A stretch of DNA of 64,000 bases from contig CAJNAR010000162.1 of NCBI GenBank assembly GCA_905220665.1, positions 124,001 to 188,000 of the forward strand, read 5' to 3'. Under the pieces are notes generated by a model. The model did no database searches, was not told where the DNA came from, and was given only the letters and a program-made list of their open reading frames with translations. Both the position numbers and the translations under genes were made by a program. This document shows positions 46,097 through 58,300 of this stretch, piece after piece. The DNA comes from Albugo candida. Taxonomy: Eukaryota > Oomycota > Peronosporomycetes > Albuginales > Albuginaceae. Each line of letters starts with the position of its first letter. Within the stretch, counting starts at the first letter, position 1.

Positions 46097-48959
46097 ATGG
46101 CTCCGGCGATTGAAGACATTGGCCATACAATATCACACGTCTCTGTACAAGCTTTGGGCAATTTAAATGCGCTTATAGAGCTTGTGGAAACCTTTTTACC
46201 GCGACAAGACACAGCCATCAATCTGCCAAGTATCAAAAATGCTATACCTCATTTACACCAATTAGTCGAAATCAGCAGCAAGTTGAGCGAATATGTGAGA
46301 CAAATGTCGGAAGGATATCCCGTTATGAAGCCTCCATCCGCTTTGGATCGATCGTTTGGGAATATTTGCGTGCAACCAAACGGATTATCGAAAGCATCAG
46401 AACAGCCGTCTCTGTGGTCGGGTTTTTATACCAAAACCGTACGCGAAAGAATGGATGTGCTCCATTTAGTGTATCCGAAATTGAGTCATTTGATCAATAC
46501 GAAAGAGACTCTGATAGTCAAATCGAAGGAATCGGTACGGAACATTGGATATCTATCCATAAGAACAGCTGATCTGATGATTGAGAATTGCGTTGGAGTG
46601 CTCGGTCTTCCTCTCGGGTAAGTCAATATTTTGGGTCAGTTTTCATTTGGTATTCTCACTGTATCGTAGGCTCGGGTTGAATTTCATCATCGATGGACAG
46701 AGTTTCACGGTGCCAATGGCCATTGAAGAACCTTCTGTTGTTGCTGCTGCATCCAGTGCTGCGAAAATCATTGGCTCTGCTGGCGGTGGATTTTTCACAT
46801 CGACTTCTGGCAACATAATGACCGCTCAAATTCAATTAATTGACACCCGCGATATACCGCGAGCAATCGAGAAAATTGGGGAGAATCGTCAGCGATTGCT
46901 GCATTTGGCTAATGAAAAATCCTGCCCAAGCATGTACAAACGTGGAGGTGGCGCAATCGACATCTATTGCCGTGTAGTGACTCAAGCAGATTGTGCCAGC
47001 CGTAGTAATTGGTACAATTCCGCGAACGATGAGCTGGAGATCCGTGCAAGCTCTTCCAATGTGAAATTCCTAGTTGTCCACGTCGATATCGACGTCTGTG
47101 AAGCAATGGGAGCAAATGTGGTCAATTCAGTAGCGGAAGGATTATCCGATGAAGTTTGTGCCATCACAGAGAGCAGTTGCGGTCTACGTATACTTACCAA
47201 CTTTTGTACCCAAAGGAGAGCTCGTGCTGCATTTGAGATCCCGACTGCAGAATTGGGCTGGAAAGGTGTGAGCGGAGCAGATGTCGCTCATCGCATTGTT
47301 GAAGCGTATAATTTCGCTGCCGTCGACCCGTTCAGAGCAGTCACAAACAATAAAGGGATCATGAATGGGATTGATGCGGTCGCTCTTGCAACTGGACAAG
47401 ACTGGAGAGCTATTGAAGCTGGTGCTCACTGTTACGCATGTCGATCTGGACAATACAAAAGCCTCTCAAAGTATGAAATCATCACGAAATCGGACGGTAT
47501 TGACATCCTTCAGGGGAGTCTGGAACTTCCAATGGCAGTTGGGTCGAAAGGTGGGGCGCTACAGACCCACCCCGGCTACGCTGTAACTCGTGCGATATTG
47601 GGCGATCCGAGTGCGCGAACACTGAGTGGAATCATTACTGCTGTCGGACTTGCACAAAATTTCGCTGCAGTTCGCGCGATTGCTGTCACTGGAATCCAGC
47701 ATGGTCATATGGCGCTTCACGCTCGCAACTTTGCTGTTGTCGCTGGTGCACCAAGTCAATTGGTCACCGAAGTTTGTGCGTATATGCTGGGGCGCAAAAG
47801 TATCAATCTCGATACAGCCAAAGATTACCTCCAAGCACATGCGCTGTTCTCTTCGTTCTGGAACTCACCTCCGCAGTCGCCAGTCAAAGTGACGCCCCCG
47901 TCCATGTTTTACGTAGAAGTTCCTGTTCCAGGACTGGATCGACATATAAGTCTCAATATCGCATTCGAATCGTTAGGAACGCATCCACAATACATCGCGA
48001 TAAAGCCGACATCCGAGAAGATACAAAGTGAATGCTTGACACTTCAGCATCAATTATTGGGCGATAAAGGGTACAGACAATTGGAAAGTATGTTTTCATT
48101 TGTCGCTTCGATGCGCTCTGTGCTGACTCCCAAACAACCACTCGATACACAAGTGACTAGAGTGAATCTCGAATTCCAAAATACGCTTCAATTGGTATCG
48201 ATACTGATCAATATTTTATCGTATCGATTGGTGGAAGTCGCACCTCATACTGTTCCAGCTTTTATCGGCAAATTGCTTCATTCGTCGCCATCAGAAGTGG
48301 GGACAATCACCTTTCGAGCAATGGTACAAGATATTTCATTATCGAATCAAGTCCTTTGCGTTGGGCTGCCGCTGCTGTTTGCATTATGGCAAGTGTTACA
48401 CTACCGAGTGGAGCAAGAAGTAGTCTCCGCATTCTTGCGAAATGAGATTCTACAAGAACAAAGACTTATTCTCCGTGCTCTCGTAGCGAGCTTTTGCACA
48501 ATCAACCAGGATGAGGCTGATAGTACGAATTCCGACACACCAGATAAAGCCTTTGAACAATTTATGCGAGTGCATTCGAAGCGATGGCAAGCCACTATGT
48601 TACTGCTGATCGATTCACTTACTCTGGCGCCAGAATTACGTCCACAAGACGCACTTCCGTATCTTCATGACATTGGTGAGCTGTTGGAGTGGAAGGGCAC
48701 TGTGGCGCACGATATCGCTCGGTACAAGCGAGCAATCCAAGAGCACGAGCCAAACGCCTTTATCTTTTGGCTCAAGAAGAGAAATATCAATCCGGCGATG
48801 GGCGATGGCTACATTGACAAGTTTCAAGCGTTCCTCAATCCGTTGTTTACTGAAAGAGTGGATCATTTACAGCAGCAGATTAGCGGTACACATATGATCG
48901 ATCTTGCGGCTGTAAAGTGTCTACTTGTGCGTATACAAAATGTATACAAAGAAATATGA
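46097..48959 (+). CDS. Class II HMG-CoA reductase with N- and C-terminal extension domains
   Basis: Two exons (to 46617; from 46670 on) with a 52-nt intron inside the catalytic domain. The core is class II: GFYTKTVRERMDVL, IENCVGVLGLPLGLGLNF, IEEPSVVAAAS (catalytic Glu), NKGIMNG (Lys), GQDW (Asp) and GIQHGHMALHARN (His). HMG-CoA reductase makes mevalonate for isoprenoids, or runs in reverse in degradative bacteria. About 110 residues of unknown helical sequence precede the core, and ~330 residues of unknown, mostly helical sequence follow it. No sterol-sensing membrane region is present, so the protein is probably soluble. The start is uncertain (first ATG 46097; frame open to 46004). The stop lies 8 bp from the convergent acpS stop. 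Confidence 0.8.
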
Positions 48960-48967
48960 TAGATGCC

Positions 48968-49470
48968 TCAATTCGCTTTCTTTTGCTGTTGTAAGATCAC
49001 ATACGCGATCGCATACTCGTGATCGTGTGAGATCGAAACCTTTGGCTCCTGTAGCACAGAATATAGCGATGCGAAATTGAAGGAAAATGGACGTACCACA
49101 ATGTGCATACTGCGTGCTAATGATTCCAAATGTCCATGGAATTTCAACTGGGGAGCACATTTCTGTATTCCATTGGCTGAAGAGACGACACGGATTTCCG
49201 AAAACGATATTCGATGGTGCTGAAATGCTTTATAGACTGCTTCTTTGACTGCCCACCTGTACTTGAAATGTAAAGTGCTCGAGATAATGTTCAAATAGGT
49301 CACCTTGAGGCGAGGAAATGTGCTTTAGATCGAGTTGACTTGTGGTGGAATTCTTTTATCTCGTTTTTGTGGTACGCTCGTTTTAGGAAACGCTCTCCGT
49401 AGCGCTCAAATATCTTGATGAATCGTGGGACATATGCGATATCGATTCCGATTCCAAATATTTGCATCAT
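48968..49470 (-). CDS. acpS: Holo-[acyl-carrier-protein] synthase (AcpS-type phosphopantetheinyl transferase)
   Basis: Two exons, 49304-49470 and 48968-49256, separated by a 47-nt intron. The product starts MMQIFGIGIDIAYVPRF, where the Asp of GIDI binds Mg-CoA. RWAVKEAVYKAF supplies the second catalytic acid, and VSISHDHEYAIAYV is the closing strand. Length (~151 residues) fits bacterial AcpS. It transfers 4'-phosphopantetheine to acyl carrier protein, probably the mitochondrial one, though no clear presequence is seen. The tail-to-tail neighbour is the HMG-CoA reductase gene. Confidence 0.88.
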
Positions 49471-49713
49471 TTTGTGGGAATTTAGCCAATGAGAATATAT
49501 ACTTTGCTCATTTCTACCAATAAAAGGGTACAGAATAATGAGCTCGCATCGAAAAATATATCTATTGAGATGCAGCGATAAAAAACATCAGCATGTACTC
49601 ATCGTTGCCGCTTGTTGAATGCAATTGCGTAATGAACACATTTTATCGCCATTCAAGTTCTTCGAAATCACATTTTAACACTTTACGATGAAAGACATTT
49701 TAACTCTCTTTGC

Positions 49714-49993
49714 TTTCGATGAACGCATTAGAGTACGTCGTAAGAATTTCGAGTTCATGTGTAGATAATGCTGGACCAGTGTAGTTGAATTGTGTGAACA
49801 CGTTAAGTAGAGCTTTACCCTGAACTACAATGTGAGTAATGGAATAGTCGATCGACGAATGCAATCGTGTGCGAAAAAGATGACGTCGTGAACGAAATCT
49901 ACGCTGCTGGTGGATGACTGAGTGCATATCCAATGTGACTGCAGCACTACTTGCTTGCCAGGATTACATCGCTGATCATTTTACTTTCGTCCA
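49714..49993 (-). pseudogene. TTC27-like pseudogene, copy 3 (5' fragment only)
   Basis: This matches 30374-30674 in reverse orientation, with substitutions and indels. It reads LLNVFTQFNYTGPALSTHEL in an uninterrupted frame, then ends at AFIES where homology stops. A 10-nt difference from copy 2 near the LQGIALL segment changes the upstream frame. Nothing downstream of this 5' piece is present. Confidence 0.8.
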
Positions 49994-51229
49994 AGGTAAT
50001 GAGAGCTATTTGCGATAGTCTATCCTCCAGAAGACCGATATGCTGTGCGTCAGATTGCCTCTATCCATATCGCGCATCAACGAAGATACGCAGTATTTGC
50101 GTTCATCAGCATCGGATCCTTTTGCGGCCAATGTCGTATCATCCATTCGAGTATCAGTAGCTATGTACGTATAGTGTACACGTACTTGATGTGAGGTCTA
50201 CGTGGATGTAACAACACATCAACACAGGTTCATTACATAAGTGACTCAATTATCGCATTTAGAACATCGAATCCTTAGAATTGGCCAATGACGAAGGTAA
50301 GATAGTATTAGAGGCCTCATAGCGCAATAATCAGCAGCAAGCAGTGAATTTAAGGAACTGATTGAGAGCTTGCATGAGTCGAAAGTTGAAGTGTAGAAAT
50401 ATAGTATGGTGCATCATAGTGATATTAAGTGTTATAATAGAAACAGATTTGATACTAATTCTTGTACTATCAAACGCTTTTGTGGACTACATAGTTGCTT
50501 TTAAGTTTTATCACCAATTGCCAATTCTTTATGCAACACAAAGCACAACGAGAAATTCTATGTGAACGCTGATTCTTGTCTGTAGCAGCTGCATGAAGAA
50601 GAGTGCAACGTCATCCAAAGTGACCGCATAACTTCGTCACAGAGCTATGTGGAACGAGTTTAATCAGCTGTTGTGGCAAATAAAGCGATCAGATAACGTT
50701 GTGATGCGCTTGAGAATCCGCTAAGGAAAGCGTCTACTTCTCAGCTTAGATTGTCGATGTGCCTGATGATCGTCTCTAGTCTTGCAAATTGAGCACTATT
50801 GGAGCATCTTTGATACGCACTTAAGGCATGCTTTCTTGTACAATTAGATTACACGTGCTCGCAGCACTAATTATAATACTATTTGACTGTGTACGGTATA
50901 CCGAGGTGCTCAGAATTGAGATGTAAGTAAGTCGTAGTCCTATGACTTTTAGTCGAAATAGTTTCACAACTATTTGACAAATATGAAGTTATCATTCTCT
51001 GGAATGACTCCAAGTGCAATAACTTACATCTAAAAGGCTTTTAACGAAATAAACGCATAGATGCGAAGAGCCTTAAAAGATGACTTCAAAATACTCTTTT
51101 AGCAAAATAACTTATATTAATTACAATTATGGGTTGACACTTGACTGCAACTGAACAGCTACTTTATACTGACAATTCTTCAGCTTTATTTCCAAACATC
51201 TCGCTTGCATCCATAATGACGTGATGGGG

Positions 51230-52510
51230 TCATTGAGAAGATGCGCTTGATGTCCATGAAATATCGCTATCTGATTGCAGTTGATAATCCAGGCCGCTTG
51301 AGTTCCAATCCGGCACAAAGTCCCGCTTCTCGTCGCTCTTCCAATTTCCAGTTGGAAGCTTATCCAGGTGCATTTGCAACATCTCCTTTTCGTACTCAGA
51401 ATCCTTGAGCTTCACTTCCAGCATGTTCACTTGCATCCTCAATGACGTGATGAGGCCATTTTCGGGATGCATTTGGTATCCATGCGCTGTCGCTCCTTGT
51501 TCACATTCGTTGTTTCCATCTGTTTCGATTCCAGTTGCACCTGCTTTGATCGCATCCATTAACGCACGATGATTCTCCATATAATGCCTGAAGTCTTTAC
51601 GCAGCGATCTTGACTTGACTGCCTCCGTTTTCAGCTCCATGTTCTCCTCCATTATACTCTTCATCTTCAATTCGTCCTCTTCGTGTTGTAGTTGGTATAA
51701 TCGAATCGCCGAATTGCTCACCGTGTCCGTTTCCGCTGTTTGTACTCCAGTTGAGACGAAAGTCTTGGTATCACGTGTCTGCTTCATTTCATCCAGCTCT
51801 TTCTGTTGGTTTCCCGCATAAACCTTCAAGTCTTGGATCATCGACTTTGACTTGACCAATTCGAGCTGAAGCTGCTTATGCCCATCCTTCATTTGCTCCA
51901 ACTGCATTCCATCTTCTTCGTGGATCCTCATCGCATCGTCCAGCTTCTTTTGACATATGGCGTTGCGTGTTCGACTAACTTCCAGTCGCTTGTTTAATTC
52001 TTCCGCATCCGCCTTCAGTTTGCATACTTCATCTTTCATAGCTTGAAGCTGATCCGTTCTCTCGACCAACGCGCGTGACAACTGCGCGTTTTCTCTCTTC
52101 AGCCGCTCCACTTCGCTCAGACGCGGTCGAGTCGTCGTAATCGGAGTTGGGCGCATGATGGAAGCACGGGTCATCGTCGAAGCCACATCCTCTCTAGGTC
52201 TTGGTGTCACAGCCGCACCCGCCCTACTGACGGAACCAGTCCCACGAGTCATCGCCGGTGATGCTCGTCCAGTTGAAGTTGGCCGTGTTGCATGTGTGGC
52301 CGGGACGCGAGATGGTGTTCCATTTCTTGGTGCTGTGGTTCGTGTCGTTGGTAGTCGAGTGGCGCGTTGTCGAATTGGGTTCCGCGCAGATGTCTCCGTC
52401 GATGCTTCCCGCATCACATATCCGCCGCCGACACGCTTCATCGTCGACGGTGCCGCGTTTCTCGCCGGTGTCGTCATTGTTGTTGTCGTGCTCTTTCTCG
52501 CTCGCTGCAT
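51230..52510 (-). CDS. Coiled-coil protein with basic Ser/Thr/Arg-rich N-terminus (copy C)
   Basis: ORF of 426 residues, identical to the plus-strand ORF at 27803-29083 except for one residue (GTGSVSRAG here, GTGSDSRAG there). The same coiled coil, upstream candidate exon, hairpin and decayed repeat after the stop are present. With two nearly identical copies it is unclear whether one or both are expressed. Function unknown. Confidence 0.6.
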   Translation of the reverse strand: MQRARKSTTTTMTTPARNAAPSTMKRVGGGYVMREASTETSARNPIRQRATRLPTTRTTAPRNGTPSRVPATHATRPTSTGRASPAMTRGTGSVSRAGAAVTPRPREDVASTMTRASIMRPTPITTTRPRLSEVERLKRENAQLSRALVERTDQLQAMKDEVCKLKADAEELNKRLEVSRTRNAICQKKLDDAMRIHEEDGMQLEQMKDGHKQLQLELVKSKSMIQDLKVYAGNQQKELDEMKQTRDTKTFVSTGVQTAETDTVSNSAIRLYQLQHEEDELKMKSIMEENMELKTEAVKSRSLRKDFRHYMENHRALMDAIKAGATGIETDGNNECEQGATAHGYQMHPENGLITSLRMQVNMLEVKLKDSEYEKEMLQMHLDKLPTGNWKSDEKRDFVPDWNSSGLDYQLQSDSDISWTSSASSQ

Positions 52511-52671
52511 TTGATACTTGATTAGTTGTTACACTGAGTAGCAATAAGAAAGGATACGTACACATATTGACCTGATGGGCCAAGTCTCTTAGCATGGCTG
52601 CATGCTGATTGGCGATATTGACGAATGGAAAAGGCCGCAGTTGTCGGCGTCGAAATGGGCGCATTAGATGG

Positions 52672-52758
52672 ATTCGATGGATATATCTCATTTTGTGTGT
52701 CGTTTGCAGCAATTCACTCATTGCAAACGACACACAAAATGAGATATATCCATCGAAT
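52672..52758. repeat. Perfect 37-bp inverted repeat (hairpin), second copy
   Basis: Same arms and 13-nt loop as 27555-27641, in the inverted duplication arm. Arms are 52672-52708 and 52722-52758. Confidence 0.95.
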
Positions 52759-52967
52759 ACTGCAACGATTGCATTGATTCCATGCGGCATTGCTATTTTT
52801 AGAATTGGCGACGATGTACCGTGGATTCCAAAAGGAGCGGCGGCTCGGACATGGAATGTGCTGGTGCTTTTGCACACAGACATGTGATAGGTATAGTTTG
52901 CAAATGAAAACATTGTAGTTAAGTTACACCGTTAAGAAATGTATGCTACTTTATATTTACAAATCTA

Positions 52968-53620
52968 GTTGGAAGTACCCATTCCCGAGCGTCAGACGTG
53001 GGAACAAGCTGAGAAGAATATGAGTGAGATAGCCAAATCGTTTTATTCGGAGAGTAAAATTGTGAGCGATTTGATAATTCACAAGGAACTTGGAATTGTG
53101 CTCAAACATCCGACATTTGGGAAGGAATGCTCGCTCAGTTTTTGGAGGAGGAAGGAGTAGCAAATGATAGCTCTCGACCCACAGACAGAGCATTTTTTGC
53201 CTTGGGGAGTACGAGACAATCGTTTTGTGATGTCCGGCAGCTTTCAATGACTCTGAGTAAAAAGCTAGGGGTACACGTACAGCCGTGCTGGCTGTCTCCA
53301 CAAAGTATAATCGACAAGAGTGAGTCAAAATCGTTCTATACCGCGCTCGAATGCACCTTGCGAGTGATGAGACGGAATCACAGTTCGTCTTTTGACATTG
53401 TGGTGCTTCCAATTGAGTTGGAAGCGAATTGTGCGTTTCGACAAGCCGTAAAGAGCGATGTCTCGCGGTGTTGTGAGCAGTTTGACAATTGAGAATTGCA
53501 AATGGACTGATCGAAGAAGACGATCGTTTTGGTGTAAATCTGGCTCGTAATTTGGATCTGCTTACAACGGAAGCTCCACAGACTGTTGTTCTCGTAGACA
53601 GTTGTCATTCGTTCGAGTAA
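52968..53620 (+). pseudogene. Fragment of the SDR/CbiX-like gene (copy C)
   Basis: It starts at LEVPIPERQTWEQ, at the same break as copy A, shares copy A's 1-nt deletion near 53118, and carries its own break near 53487 (CAATTGAG). It ends at VDSCHSF, after which ~330 bp present in the intact gene are deleted. The following bases (GAGTAAAAGGATGCATTTC) match the 3' flank of the intact gene, so the locus then runs on into chorismate synthase as the duplicated block should. Confidence 0.8.
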
Positions 53621-53704
53621 AAGGATGCATTTCTGTCGTATTAAAAATCCCATGCCTCCACCGTCTTCTATTCAACCACTTACTGTACTCTTCATCAATT
53701 GGAT

Positions 53705-55079
53705 ATGAGCACATTTGGAAGACTTTTCCGCGTCACAACGTACGTTCTATCCTGTCGAATCTCCTCATTCACACACTATCTACAGATTCGGCGAGTCCCA
53801 TTGCAAAGGCGTTGGCTGTATCGTAGACGGCGTTCCTCCCTGTCTCTCCCTGACAGAAGCAGACATTCAACCCCAACTCACACGTCGTCGACCCGGACAA
53901 AGCACAATCACAACGCCGAGAGATGAAAAAGACGCAGTCACCATTCTGAGCGGTACGGAGAGAGGTCAAACGCTCGGAACACCCGTTTCGCTGTTCGTTG
54001 CCAATGAAAACATTCGGCCGTCCGATTACAAAGAAATGAGCGCGGTACCGAGGCCGGGGCATGCCGACTACACGTATATGGTGAAATACGGCACGCATGC
54101 ATCCAGCGGGGGCGGTCGATCGAGTGCCAGAGAAACAATTGGTCGTGTGGCTGCAGGCGCTATCGCTGAGAAATGGCTTTATGAGAAATACGATACGAAA
54201 ATCGTCGCATGGGTCAGTGCGATCGGTACGGTGGAAATGCCTCTCACCACATTGGGGTCGATGTGTGAAACTGGTTTTGAGCGTATGCAAGTGGATACAC
54301 TCGGGAGCCTATCGATCTTGCGAGATCCAGCACGCTGGCGATGTGAAGGCGATGAGAAGGATAGTGGTGCATTTGAAGCCTGGTTTGCGTCCGAGATGGA
54401 GGATTCCGTGACGCCTGCGTATATGGACTCGGAGAAGAACGTATACAATCGATTCGGCGATCGAGTGACGACTCCAGACGAGCTCGATAAATGGATATCG
54501 AATGATCTCGTTCCAGTACGATGTCCTCATCCTCCGTCGGCTTGTGCGATGGCAACAGAAGTTCGAATTTGCAAGCACGAAATGGACTCTACAGGCGGCA
54601 TCATCACATGTGTCATCCGTAATGTTCCCGTCGGACTTGGAGAACCGTGTTTTGACAAGTTACAAGCAGTGTTGGCGCATGCGATGTTATCGCTTCCTGC
54701 GACCAAAGGCTTTGAAATTGGCTCAGGGTTTCCAGGCACACGAAAGCGTGGATCACAACATAATGATCCGTTTTGTAGCACTGGAGAAATTGGGAAGCTA
54801 TCAGTGACCAAAAATGACGCCGGTGGCGTCCTCGGGGGAATCTCAAGTGGAGCGAATATATACTTTCGAGTTGCGATCAAGCCCGTATCGACGATCGCAC
54901 AAGCGCAAGAAACAGTCGACTATGATGGTAATACGATCCTTTTGGAAGCCAAAGGGCGTCATGATCCGTGCGTATTACCTCGCGCTGTCCCGCTGATTGA
55001 GGCGATGGCTGCACTTGCGATCGCCGATGCTGCGATGATCCAATTGTCTCGCGAAGGCGCTCGCGTGCACCACACTTAA
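53705..55079 (+). CDS. aroC: Chorismate synthase
   Basis: Exon 1 (MSTFGRLFRVTT) is joined through a 46-nt intron to [18 protein letters not shown]. Family signatures are clear: GQTLGTPVSLFVANEN, RPGHADYTYMVKYG, GGGRSSARETIGRVAAGAIA and, in the C-terminal half, KRGSQHNDP with a GGISSG segment. Protein length is ~440. The enzyme converts EPSP to chorismate, the last step of the shikimate pathway, using reduced flavin. In oomycetes the rest of the pathway is usually in AROM-type proteins. A truncated paralogue lies at 34041-34312. Confidence 0.95.
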
Positions 55080-55349
55080 ACGCATCATCGAGTCAGTATA
55101 CGTCTATTACCACCGAATGCAATTGTTACGTCACAGCTCATATTTCATCGAAATGCCACTCGTTCGCTGGCACTTTTGTCGCACAAAATAGTGAGAACAG
55201 ATATTTGGCTCTACTCCACCAATTTCGATGTCGACGGTATCGGAAGACGGCAAAAATCATCAATATCGCCGCAATCGGTACCATAGCTCTCTTCCTATTC
55301 GATCGACGTGTCCGTGTTATCGCGAAAAAAGGCCAAGTCTCATGAGCTG

Positions 55350-58300
55350 TCAGTTGATCTTCTTCGATGACTGGAGCCCTGCATGACATGTGAGGCTTCT
55401 CAATGCATCGGAATCAAAGCGCTTACAAATGCTGATTGATGATGAAACGATTCGATCGATGATTTGGATCGGCTAAAGGTTTCTTCCGTATCAACGGCAT
55501 TGCTGCTTTTGTGTCTCTTTGGGCGAGCATTTGCATATCGGAAAGCGAGTAATTTCTATTCGACTGCACGACCTTATCACAGGGAAATGCTCGGGGAATT
55601 GTATGTGATTCCTACCTTTGTCGTCGACACACAGAGAGATTTGAGCAAATCGATGACATCGGTGTAATCGTCGACGTAAAACTTGGCTTTTGATGGTTTT
55701 CGACCCACAGTGCATGTGAATGCGTTCTCTTCACACGAATTCCCACTACACGTCCACGTTTGGATGCGTTGGAACATGAGCTCATCAGCGACATCGTCTC
55801 CAGCACAAAATATAAAGTCGGGAGCATTTCCATCCGATCGCATTTTTTCCAAAATGTACCCAACGATATTGCCTTTCCCGACGCTCGACAGCCTGACTTC
55901 GATGTAATCTTTGCCCTGAATCACACTCAGCGGCCATTTCTATTCAAAAGCGCAACGCTCAACGTGCGAAATCGATTGTCTGTGCAAACCTCAAAAAGCT
56001 GTTCCAAATGCTGTTTCAATTCGGCGGCTTGGATAGCGCCAAATTCCGAGTCGGATTTCGCGTATCGGAAGAGCACTGCGCTTTTACGAAATTCGACGGA
56101 CGATCCATTCGTTCGATCCACATACAACTGAATCGTTCGTTGTGCTTTCTCACGCCATAATTGGTTGCAGGATGCGACTTGGAACACGTCTCCATGACAC
56201 TTCCACGGCCTGAGCATGCAATCTCAAAATGGATGATGGAAAAGACCGAAAGCTTACCTGACCAATCTCGCATTTGATCCAAGAGGTGCCTGACGAATGT
56301 AGTACCCGTGCTCTGCAACGAGCCCAAGACCAGGAACGGACCCGAATCTCTCTGTGAGAATGTCACAATCGCATCCGCTCACAATGAAAACAGTGTTGCG
56401 TGGATCTCGACATAAATGCTCTAATGTCGACAGTGCAGTGAGTGGAACGTCCGGCCATTGCACACCCAATACTTTGGACACATCGGGTGTGATGGTGCGA
56501 TAATAATCCAAGAAAATGGCTCGCGTTTTGCTTGTTCGATACGCAGGCACTAATATGCTGTCAGTGAGTTTCTACATCGATGGAATTAGTTGGAAAATAC
56601 GATTGTGGAGCATTCGTACGCGGAAACCGGCACTCATCTTCATGAAGCGTACATCGAGTCCAAATCCAGTGGAGAAATACGCTTGTGGATCTTGTGTGTT
56701 TTCCTCAGCATTGAGAATATCGGTCACAATACAATTGATCCAGCGTTCCGGCGATTGCGAATGGATGAATTGATAGTCACAATCTCGTCGATACTCGCGT
56801 TCTTTCGATGAAATATAAAGCGCATGACGAAGTGCATCGACTAATTGATCACATTCCCACGGATTGACAATCAAAGCTCCGCTTAGAACCCGACTGCTTC
56901 CTGCAAACTCACTCAAAATGACGACTCCCGCACCACTTCTGTCCGAAAGCCCACGTCGAAAATCAGCAAATTGTCAGCGAAATAGACGTACTTGTGAGTC
57001 GCAATAAACTCCAACGGTGAGGGATTGTATCCTTCGCGCAGGACAGTGATTAGCTGTATGTCTGCTACTCGCCATAACGCCACACGCTGATGGAATGTGA
57101 ACTCATTCACTTCTTCGTACTCGATAACGTCGCGTTTTGCCAGTGATCGGTACTTTGTATTGATACTATCGACCACGTGCTCGATTTCCTTTTTGCTCTG
57201 CATGTAGTCTGTCCATCTTCCACGCTGATGGATCCCTTTTTGGATCAAAATAACATTTCCAATGAATTCCGAACATCGCTCCAAAAGCTATGCGGAATGT
57301 AGTCGGAATGTGGTCAGAATGTAGTCGAAAGTAGTCAGATAAAAGTACGGATACCTTATCAAAGGCTAAGAATTTGAGCGGAATTCCTTTGAGCCGTTCG
57401 ATTGTGTCACAGCCAGCGATGATTTTGCATCCGGAATGCTGTTGTCGAAGTGAGATCACGTGATTCCGTACCTCGTCGTTTTGTAAGGCGGTGTCGATAC
57501 GATCGATTGAAATTCCCATATGACAGCAAGTGACTGAGATCTGACGTCCTGCGTATTCGATCCCAAATTGTCCCTTGGCCAGCGGACTGGACGATAGATT
57601 CAGTAAGCGCTTGCAGCATGAGAGAAAATGTCGTGAATATCTTGCAAGAATTGATATATTGTGAGAATTGTCGACAAGTTTTATAATATAGTATAATGAC
57701 GTACTCGAAGAAATGAAAGCCGACATGATCTGCATTCAGAATCCCAGTGAGAAGCTTCTTCCTAGTAGACAATGTTCGAAAGACTTCGGAGGATGGGAAT
57801 GGGACATGAAAAAAAATTCCCATCTTGATTCTTCGATGTTTTTTCTTCCGCATCAGATGCGAAGGGAGTAAGCATAATTCATAATCCTGTATCCAAATTA
57901 TATTATGTTTCGAGTGAGATTGCTCATTGGTTGAAATATCGACGATGGAATCATAAATGGCGATGATAACTTGCGCGAAACGCTGATTCATATTGACGTA
58001 CGCTTGCCAAGTGGATTGCTGGCTTGACGGCGTCCAGAAAGATTGAATAGAGCTCTGACCCATCCCCTTGTGCTCTGGTGCTTCTTGTTCCGTGATCACT
58101 TGCAACGGACTGTACAAATCAACGACATTATGGAACACCGGCCATAAAGTTTGCTTGCAATACGCTTCAAAAAGCGTCTCCACTGAATCCTGACTCGTAC
58201 TATCGTTCATGCATACAGGAAAGCAATGATACGAATCACGCAAGAGGTTCTCTAATTCGCTTTGCTCATCTTTCGCCAACATCATATGATCTAAAGCAGC

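Larger units (their letters stand above)
49714..53592 (-). repeat. Inverted segmental duplication, right arm (~3.88 kb)
   Basis: Reverse-complement partner of 26711-30674, carrying the same elements in the same relative order. It continues at its right end into sequence shared with the chorismate synthase locus, which the left arm lacks. Confidence 0.85.
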
